Assembly: GCA_051453625.1 (NCBI GenBank)
Contig: JBOZIK010000001.1
Location: 86,926,187 to 86,979,700 of the forward strand
Origin: Welwitschia mirabilis
Taxonomy: Eukaryota > Gnetophyta > Gnetopsida > Welwitschiales
Length of the DNA stretch: 53,514 bases
Reading direction: 5' to 3'
Shown here: positions 46,050 through 53,514 of the stretch, piece by piece
How positions within the stretch are numbered: the stretch's first letter is position 1
Layout of the letters: every line of letters begins with the position of its first letter
Program-made: the position numbers and the translations under genes
Notes under the pieces: model-generated
Database searches by the model: none
What the model was told of the DNA's origin: nothing
What the model saw: the letters and a program-made list of their open reading frames with translations, nothing else

Positions 46050-47330
46050 TCGGCTACACTATTATTCTATCTTACTTTATTAATAATGGTTAAATTAAAT
46101 TACTACATGAGAAGGATCCATTTAATAAGTTTAGCACTTAAATATTTCTTGGTCATAAGGTATCTAACTACTACATAGTAGGTATAAACATTCATATAAA
46201 AGCTTAAAAGATAATATCTAAGTGTATCAAGACAAAATATAATTACTAGCATTTCTTTTTCTACAGTGGTATAATTCATTTAGGATTTAGAAAAATTTTT
46301 ACTATGATAAGATATAACTTTAAAATCATTTTTATATTTTTTTATCAATCACCCCATCCATGGCAATATCACTAGCACAACATATTAACTCAAAATTTTT
46401 ATTATAATTAGGTGCCATTACAATAGGGGTGAAAGAGATTTTATCTTTAAGTGTATTAAAAGTAGGTTGACAAGATTCATTCCAATCAAATTTAGCTTCT
46501 TTTTTTAGTAACAAGTAAAGGGGTTTACAAATTTTTGCATAATCTTGAATAAACCAATGATAAAAACTAAATTAACCAAGGAAGGATTGAACTTGTTTTA
46601 CATTGATTAGAGGAGTTAGGTTTTTAATGATACTAACTTTTTCAGGGTTTATCCTGATTTCTTTATTAGAAATATGATGACCTAAAATAATTACACTATT
46701 AAGTAAAAATAAAATTTTTTCCAAACTCAAATGTAGACCACGAGTAAAGCATCTATTAAGGACTTTAACTAATCTTTCTAAGATTTATTCAAAGCTTTCA
46801 TTATAGATTGAGAAGTCATCCATAAAAATTTCTATTGAATCTTCTAACATATCATAAAAATATTCATTGCATGTTAAAAAACACCAGGAGCATTACAAAT
46901 TCCAAAAGGCATATGTCTAAAAGCAAAAGTTTCAAAAGGTAAAGTAAAAGTAGTTTTAGCCTAATCCTCACTAGCAATACAAACCTGATTGTAACTATTA
47001 TATCCATTAAGAAAATCAGAAAAAACATGTACTTGAATTCTATCAAGTATATGATCAAGGAAAGGTAAAGGACAATGGTATTTTTTGGTTACTTTATTAA
47101 ATTTTCTAAAATAAATACACATCCTTTATTTCTAATCTTTCTTAGATACTACCATCAAAGGGATAATCCAATCACTATTAGCTATAACATAAATGATTTC
47201 AGCATTCATTAATTTAATGATTTCATTTTTTATGACTTGCTTAAGGACTAAATTTAGTCTACATTAGGGTTAGATATTATCCTCAAGGTATATTTTATAT
47301 TAAATAATAGAGGTACGAATGGTTGTTAAA
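46050..47330 (-). pseudogene. pol: E5 reverse transcriptase and RNase H remnant
   Basis: Minus-strand RT blocks: MCIYFRKFNKVTKKYHCPLPF (about 47122-47060), DFLNGYNSYNQ (about 47020; the family has DGYSGYNQ, Asp to Asn), FAFRHMPFGICNAPG (about 46925), and FMDDFS (46826-46808) with the Asp pair intact. ILGHHISN (about 46685) and the thumb region FYHWFIQDYAKI follow. RNase H: DWNESCQPTFNTLKD (about 46490) and CCASDIAMDGVI (about 46375), where the first catalytic Asp is Cys. The two in-frame stops between 46990 and 46860 replace expected Gln. Confidence 0.88.
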
Positions 47331-47759
47331 TCTTTGTAGGACTAGGCACACGCATTAATCTTAGATTTTAAAAGTGAGATTAAGATTAATCCTTATTAAA
47401 GGAAAATATTTTTGTTTATTATCAAAGTTTGTTATAATCATTATACAGAAATATATATTTTAATCCAATGGGTAAAAGTTTTAGATTAAATTTGGATTTT
47501 TATTTTCTATTAAATTTTCATCAAAATTAACTATCGTCTTAGGATGTCGTCCAGATGGAAGCAATGGATGATTACCCTTAAAATAAGAAATCTTAGTTTT
47601 ACTCAGATTTCAAACTTCTACATAGTTAACAGATTCAGGTTTTTTTGATTAAAATAATCTATTTCTAAATTCTCAAAATCAAGTTAATCATCATCAAAAT
47701 CTTTTTAGTTTTTTACTTCAAGTGGATCATCAAACAAAGTTAGCTCATGAAGCATTGAC

Positions 47760-48190
47760 CATCTTTACTCAAGTGGATGATGTGGAAATAAACTGGGTTT
47801 AGTCTCTTCTTCAAAACTCAATTCGCCATCGAAATAATTTTTACTAGCATTAAATACTCTTATTATAAAATACTTATTTCCTAAATGACATTTCATCATT
47901 CTAGTTCTAGTATCAATAATGCAATGGACTGTTGCATAACAAGATCTACCTAAAAGTAACAGGTAACCACTATTACAGTCAACTTCAATTACAACCATAG
48001 GATAGAATTATTATTTTATTTAAATTACTAAATGTTTAACCATGTCTAAATATTTCTTTAGTAATGTATCTACTAATTGTAAGACAATCCTTGTAAGCTT
48101 AATTCTACTTTCTAACCCAAGTTGTTGATAAATATGCAAAGGCATAATATTAATACTTGATCCTATATCAATGAAGTCTTTCTTTATTTA
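47760..48190 (-). pseudogene. E5 aspartic protease remnant
   Basis: The minus-strand frame reads FIDIGSSINIMPLHIYQQLG (about 48183-48124), the retropepsin active site with DIGSS. Then VIEVDCNSGYLLLLGRSCYATVHCIID (47995-47915) carries the second conserved part (LLGR..LAT). An open stretch of 77 codons ends at 47765. The catalytic Asp is intact. The segment linking protease to RT is shifted and broken. Confidence 0.85.
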
Positions 48191-48699
48191 TTGGTTTCAT
48201 TCTAAGTAATGTGAATAGTTGCTACCTTTGGATCCTTAAACTTTGGAAATTTTCATAAGAGTAAGTTGGTTATGAATTGAACTAGAAATACTTTACTAGG
48301 TATAGTTCATTTTTATTTTCTTCTAATTAGATCTTTCCACAACTTATAATATTTAGGATTCTCTTACAAAAGTTTCCAACATGGTAAATTTATGTTCACA
48401 TTTTGCATTAAGACTATAAGATGTTTATCAAATGTAAGATTAGTATCCAATCTATCCAGCCAAGGAGTAGTAGGTTTCGTACCTTTTTCTTGAAAATATT
48501 TTTTTAAACTACTTAAAAGATAAGGGAAAGAATTATTTTCTAAAATTTTAATATATTATTCTTCCTCATAATTTTTATCACTTTAAGATGTTAAATCCTT
48601 ATGACTAGGAGGTGTTGTATCATTTTCACTTCTTGTTAAAACCTTACAAACTTTCTTAACTTTATTAGGATTTGGTATATTTGTGTTGCAAGTGATCCT

Positions 48700-50300
48700 T
48701 GTGGTCTTTGATTAGCAAAAATAGTTTGTTGTAGAACACTAATAAGATTTTAAATATTGGAATTTGTTTTCTCTTGAATTTATCTTAAGTTATCAATGGA
48801 ATTCCTAAGTGGATCATTCCAATTTTGTGAGTTTGATGTGCTTTCTTGATTATTAGAGTTATTTGGTTAGAAATTTACATTCTCAAATCTATTTCTGAAT
48901 GGTTGAAAACGAGGATGATTTGCTTTAAAATTCTTAAGCTTGTTTTTAAAAGATTGAAAATTTGGTTATCCATTCATACTAGGTTAAAAATTACTTTTAT
49001 TTTGGTTCTGATTTTAACTTTAATTTTGATTTTGGTTTTTAAAGTTTAAAGACCTTTGATTAAATGCACAAACCTCTCCATAAATATTTTTTTTATATGT
49101 TGGTAGTAAAGGATAATATTTTTTCACATGGTAGTTATCTTTGAATATATCACAAGTTGGAATTACAACTACACTCTTTTCTATTGTAACCTTAGAATAT
49201 AAGATTATTTTAGTGTATTTCTCTAAAGTTATAGTAAAACTCTTAATAACATTAATTGGTTCTTTCTCTGTTTTTACTTTCAGCTTTTCTTGCTTAACCT
49301 CTTTAAGATCTTTTGTGATTTGGACTATTATACAATTTTCTTTAGTTGAGGGTTTAGGCCAAGTTTAACTTACTTTTACTAACTCTTCCAACATTCTCCA
49401 TGCATTTTCTAAGGTAAGATTCATTAAATTTTCTTCACATGAAAAATAAATAAGTTGCTTTGTTTGGCTATTAAGTTCACTTTAAAAGTAGTCTACTAAT
49501 TATTCTTGAGAAAATACATGTATAGGATTAAAACATAAGGCAACAAAAAATTGCTCATAGGTGGAGGCATAATCTTTGTGAGATTGTTGTTGGAAGTTAG
49601 TTGCTTCTTTTTTTCTTTTTCTTATTGTTGTTTGCTTATAAATCTCTCTATAAATGCTTTTTGAACTTGATTCCATGTTTTTAAACTTTTATAGAGAATA
49701 GTTCTTAATCATAGTTTACCTTTTTCTTTTAAAGTAATGAGAAAAATTACCATGTAAGNNNNNNNNNNNNNNNNNNNNNNNNNNNNNNNNNNNNNNNNNN
49801 NNNNNNNNNNNNNNNNNNNNNNNNNNNNNNNNNNNNNNNNNNNNNNNNNNNNNNNNNNTGTTGTAAGTTAGTTTCTTCTTTTTTTCTTTTTCTTATTGTT
49901 GTTTTCTCATAAATCTCTCTATAAATGATTTTTGAACTTGATTCCATATTTTTAAACTTTTATAGAGAATAGTTCTTAATCATAGTTTAGCTTTTTCTTT
50001 TAAAGTGATGAGAAAAATTACCATGTAAGTGTGATAACTAATTCTTTTCTTATCATTTCTAGAAATAAGTACTAACTGTTCGATATCGGCAATATGTTGT
50101 AAAGGATCTTCATCATTTTATCCATTAAAAATGGGATAAGTATTTAAGTTTTTAAGTTCGACATCATCACTAAGAGGTAAATCAAAAGGGTTTTAACTTT
50201 CAAATTTCTCATTTGCTACAAGCTCTCTAAGGGTGACATTAACATTAGGATTTATGAGCATATTGTAACCATTTTAATAACAATAGGGAAATTCAATGAA
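48700..50300 (-). pseudogene. gag: E5 gag remnant
   Basis: Minus-strand blocks PFDLPLSDDVELKNLNTYPIF and EDPLQHIADIEQLV (about 50190-50080) are followed by KTWNQVQKAFIERF (about 49690-49640). The W..-AF..-F pattern is that of the gypsy Gag core. A Gln/Asn-rich basic tail with repeated PNF, FQ and NN words follows (about 49080-48850). 49588-49758 recurs at 49859-50029 across a 100-N gap. No intact zinc knuckle was found. Confidence 0.7.
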
Positions 50301-50439
50301 GCAACCTGCTTTTATTTTTGCAATGAATTCAACATATTGATAAAATGATTTTCTTCTAAATTATCTTCTAAAATATCTTTTAAAAAATTTTCTTTTACAA
50401 AATTAGATTCTAAAATAATAAATGTAAAAATTTATTTTT

Positions 50440-51130
50440 ATAGAATTTTTTAAAGACTTTGTATACTCGTGGTGTGCATACTTGAGTTAAGTTCAAGGTT
50501 AATTAAACCTTCTCAAATGTTTTCTTCAATGAATAATCACTCTCTTTAATATTTTGCTTTCTTACCAAATTTTACCATGTTCTAGCATGCTTAGTTTTAT
50601 GTTTTAGTGTGCATTTTCCCTATGGTCATCTAGACAATAATAGAAGCATGAAATAACAGACATTGAAAAGACTAAAAATAGATTATCATTCTCCTAAGTT
50701 ATCTGAATGATNNNNNNNNNNNNNNNNNNNNNNNNNNNNNNNNNNNNNNNNNNNNNNNNNNNNNNNNNNNNNNNNNNNNNNNNNNNNNNNNNNNNNNNNN
50801 NNNNNNNNNNNTGAAATTTTTGAAATGCTTTATGTACCCGTGTTATGCATACCTGGGTTAAGTTCGTAGTCAATCAAATATTCTCAGATATTTTCTTTAA
50901 TGAATAATCACTCTCTCTAATATTTTGCTCTCTTACCAGAATTTTCCATATCCTAGTATGCTCAGTTTTATGTTTTAGTATGTGTTGTCCCTGTGGTTTT
51001 CTAGATAATATCTTTAGATGACAGAACACATAGAAAACCAAAAATAAAAAAACATAGAAAAATAGTATCATGAAATAATAGACATTAAAAACATTAAAAA
51101 TAGACTATCATCCTCTTGAGTCATCTAGAT
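50440..51130. repeat. Diverged duplication in the E5 leader
   Basis: The ~270-base block starting near 50440 (GAATTTTTTAAAGACTTTGTATACTCG) is followed, after a 100-N gap (50712-50811), by a related block to about 51130 that differs at about 15% and has an extra ~70 bases (about 51004-51072). The divergence is larger than at other gaps, so this may be a real tandem duplication between gag and PBS. Confidence 0.6.
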
Positions 51131-51387
51131 AATAGAGAAGATGATAGGAAAAATCCTAATTTTTAAGAAAGCAAAAAACTTCAAGACACATAGAATGTCA
51201 TCACTGCACATCATCTAGACAATGAAGCGAATGATAGGGCATTTATTTTAGAATATAAAATGAAAACTATGGAAGGAAAAACCTATGATACTACTAGTAA
51301 AAGTATAGTGCTACTTCAGGCAAATATCTGAACTAAAATCTAAACACTTACCTAAGCAATGAAAATCTTCAAACTCTAAGCAACCTT

Positions 51388-51403
51388 CCCTAATAACGGT
51401 TTA
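51388..51403 (-). other. E5 primer-binding site, decayed tRNA-Asp type
   Basis: The minus strand reads TAAACCGTTATTAGGG four bases inside the LTR. Against TGGCGCCGTTGCCGGGG, the tRNA-Asp PBS used by Athila-type elements, it fits with one deleted base. Most differences are G-to-A or C-to-T. Confidence 0.6.
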
Positions 51404-51407
51404 AAGA

Positions 51408-52788
51408 TGTTGTGGTACATATTTGTATAAATGTTATACTCTTAAGAAGATCCTATCATTCATAAATAAATATAGATTTTGCATAATACAACAATCTAAT
51501 ATAGATGGAAGTAATCCAAATAACTTNNNNNNNNNNNNNNNNNNNNNNNNNNNNNNNNNNNNNNNNNNNNNNNNNNNNNNNNNNNNNNNNNNNNNNNNNN
51601 NNNNNNNNNNNNNNNNNNNNNNNNNNATGTATTTGTGCAAATATTATACTCTTAAGAAGATCCTATCATTCATAAATAAATATAGATTTTGCATAATACA
51701 ACATTCTAATATAGATGGGAGTAATCCAAATATCGTATTCTCATAGGTGAGAAGAAAGAGAATTAGTTTTAAGAATGAAATACATGTATCTTTTAAGTAG
51801 AAATAAAATGCAATGCAAAAATAACAATGTAAACATGCTTATACAAGTTAAATACAAGTATAAACTAAGTGTAACTTCTATCCAATTACAATATCAACTT
51901 ATCACAGAGATCTGCCTTATATAATCTAGATCAATTAAGAAATGCTGTCATTAGGTCAAAACCAACCTAAGCTATTAGGTACGTCAAGCAGAATATAAAA
52001 AATATGCAAAGTTAATTTAGAAAAGGAATTATAAGAAACATAAACTATAAGGGACATGCACAAAATAAAGATATGAAAAATAGAAAAGAGTTTTAAATTA
52101 GAATCGAACCAACATCCATGTTAATAAGTAGTAGCACCTCAATGGAGGATACATAGTCCAATACCAAGGAAGACATCTCTCTATAACAACAATGGATGGA
52201 TTTTTAGCCTTTCAATATTCTGTCATAAGAATTTTCGATGCAAATGAAGACAAGATGGAGTTAAGGGTGGAGTTGGTATTTATTAACAAAATAGACTTTA
52301 TAAATAGATAAGACAAATATGCATGGATGTAATTATAACAATCATGCAAGAAAGTGTATGATAGATGGTCAGAATTTGGTGAAGTTTGATGAAGTGTATA
52401 TCTATTATTGTCCTACTGGTTATCTAGATGATATAGGAGACAATTCCACTCCATAAGAATTTCACATTAGCTACTAGGTTGATCCCAGTTGGCATCTTAT
52501 TTTGCTTAAATATTTGGTTTATTAAATCATTCAGAGAATGAGGTGGATAATAGGTTTTTTTTACAGTTGTTCATGTATCACATTAGCCTTATTATTTACA
52601 AGACTTAAACTTCAGATAGAAAATATTATAAATTACTTCAAATGCTATAAAATGTAATGAATATTACATGTTTTTGTGTCATTTGTCTTAGCTATTCATT
52701 ATCATCGAAATCCATCATAAACCTATCTAATATCCTATAAAACTACTCAAAATACCCTATAAAAAACACATAAGTTGATAACATAACA
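51408..52788 (-). repeat. E5 5' LTR
   Basis: Plus-strand start TGTTGTGGTACA, end AAGTTGATAACATAACA, collinear with 37155-38419. 51417-51526 is repeated at 51627-51736 across a 100-N gap. CTTAC (52789-52793) follows as the right target duplication. Confidence 0.88.
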
Positions 52789-52793
52789 CTTAC

Positions 52794-53207
52794 ATATATC
52801 AATCTTTTCTTAGCAGGTGCTTGCATTTTAGAGTTTATTTACTTACTGCTAAATGAATGACATAAGGAATGATTTATTTATCTATTTTAAGAATAAGTCG
52901 ATTACCAATGATATCCTATACTCTAATAAGGCCAAAATTCTATAGAAACATGGAGACGTAATCTGAACATGGATAAATACAAAATGCAGTAGCAGATTAT
53001 TTGGATTAGAGTCAGCAACTCAAATGTAAATAATGCATTTTAGTCATTTGCTTTAAAATATTATTTTCAAAATAACCAAGATAACCATCATATAATTTAA
53101 TGGTAAAAATTTAAAGCTAATATATGAGCATGATTAAATCATATTGTGTTTATTGTGTATCACATATTTACATCATTAACATCATAAAATTAAGATGTAT
53201 TATAATA
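52794..53207 (-). repeat. E4 5' LTR, outer segment
   Basis: It resumes the E4 LTR exactly where E5 interrupted it and matches 30060-30473. The final CA is TA here (AAGATGTATTATAATA). GAATT (53208-53212) follows as the E4 target duplication. Confidence 0.9.
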
Positions 53208-53229
53208 GAATTGATGACATTACGTACAA

Positions 53230-53381
53230 ATTAACCATTATAAAGTGGACTAATCACAACAATGTTGACTAATCAAAATAATATGTATTAATCATGATAA
53301 TGTAAACTAATCATAATAATATGGACTAACCATTATAATGTGCATTAACCATGATGATTTGGACTAACCATGATGTTGTAA
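53230..53381. repeat. 19-bp minisatellite, eight units
   Basis: Eight consecutive 19-base units begin at 53230, 53249, 53268, 53287, 53306, 53325, 53344 and 53363. The consensus is about A-Y-TAA-Y-CATRATAATRTGG, with substitutions but no indels. It starts 18 bases beyond the E4 target duplication, so it belongs to pre-existing flanking DNA. The rest of the window to 53514 shows nothing else. Confidence 0.92.
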
Positions 53382-53514
53382 AGCTAAGTTGACTTATTTA
53401 ACACACTTGTGAAGCATATTTTTAGGTCCTATTGATAGGTTTTCCAAGGATGTATGCAAATTATCCAAAGCTTCCATAAAAGTTATGAAATTTACTAAAT
53501 TTCAATACAAGAAG

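Larger units (their letters stand above)
37155..52788 (-). mobile_element. E5: Athila-like Ty3/gypsy retrotransposon nested in the E4 LTR
   Basis: Minus-strand order: 5' LTR (52788-51408), decayed tRNA-Asp-type PBS, leader, gag, protease, RT, RNase H, integrase, a ~5.7-kb post-pol region, PPT and 3' LTR (38419-37155). The integrase-last order and the wording of the pol motifs place it in gypsy, near Athila. Scaffold length is 15.6 kb, inflated by gaps and gap-flanking copies. The LTRs differ by roughly 15% by eye plus an ~80-bp indel. Confidence 0.88.
28021..53207 (-). mobile_element. E4: complete copia retrotransposon with 2.4-kb LTRs, split by nested E5
   Basis: Minus-strand order: 5' LTR (53207-52794 plus 37154-35143, interrupted by E5), tRNA-iMet PBS, gag, integrase, RT, RNase H, PPT and 3' LTR (30473-28021). 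A perfect 5-bp duplication GAATT flanks it. Without E5 and its duplicated 5 bases it is about 9.5 kb, with LTRs of about 2.43-2.45 kb and an internal region of about 4.7 kb. LTRs differ at roughly 15-20% of positions by eye, so the insertion is old. The internal order (integrase before RT) is diagnostic of copia. All coding parts are broken. Confidence 0.9.

Noticed and set aside
46864-47058. Hydrophobic 64-codon minus-strand frame that looks like a membrane protein
   Set aside because: It is an alternate frame of the E5 RT. The correct frame gives the GYNSYNQ and MPFG motifs.
1-53514. CRISPR array, bacterial operon or prophage
   Set aside because: No spaced identical direct repeats with unique spacers and no ribosome-binding-site/ORF organisation; all recognisable content is plant retrotransposon.

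Overview
This window is AT-rich, gap-ridden flowering-plant repeat DNA. I see no cellular protein gene, rRNA or functional tRNA. Nearly everything recognisable is a decayed transposable element. The evidence is LTR pairs with TG/CA ends, primer-binding sites (PBS), polypurine tracts (PPT), target-site duplications (TSD), and broken Gag, protease, reverse transcriptase (RT), RNase H and integrase reading frames. The labels E1-E5 are mine.

Layout. (1) E1, 1-2846, minus strand: the 5' LTR, tRNA-iMet PBS and gag of a Ty1/copia element that runs off the left edge. (2) 2847-6049: AT-rich DNA with large gaps and a TC microsatellite, nothing coding recognised. (3) A LINE remnant with RT and a zinc-binding C-terminus, about 6050-8000, minus. 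(4) A very AT-rich stretch and a possible hAT BED-finger fragment, 8030-8720. (5) E2, 9038-27400, plus: a Ty3/gypsy element of Athila-like type with a long post-pol region holding a coiled-coil frame. (6) E3, 18007-23439, minus: a short copia element nested in E2, with LTRs, PBS, gag and PPT but no visible pol. (7) A tRNA-derived SINE, about 27508-27693, minus. (8) E4, 28021-53207, minus: a copia element with unusually long (2.4 kb) LTRs, flanked by a perfect GAATT duplication. (9) E5, 37155-52788, minus: an Athila-like gypsy element inserted into the 5' LTR of E4. The uninterrupted E4 LTR shows the empty site. (10) A 19-bp minisatellite (eight units) at 53230-53381.

History and function. The order of two events is fixed by nesting: E3 landed in E2, and E5 landed in E4. 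All copies look dead. In-frame stops fall mostly where Gln or Trp is expected, Gag zinc-knuckle ligands have mostly become Tyr, and TG/CA ends and PBSs show C-to-T or G-to-A changes. This fits long-term deamination of methylated cytosine in silenced chromatin.

Of most interest: the gag-only copia element, the post-pol reading frames in both gypsy elements, and clusters of short, regularly recurring palindromes in the non-coding parts of three element families. Many 100-N gaps are flanked by near-identical direct copies, which look like unmerged contig ends, so element lengths are approximate.
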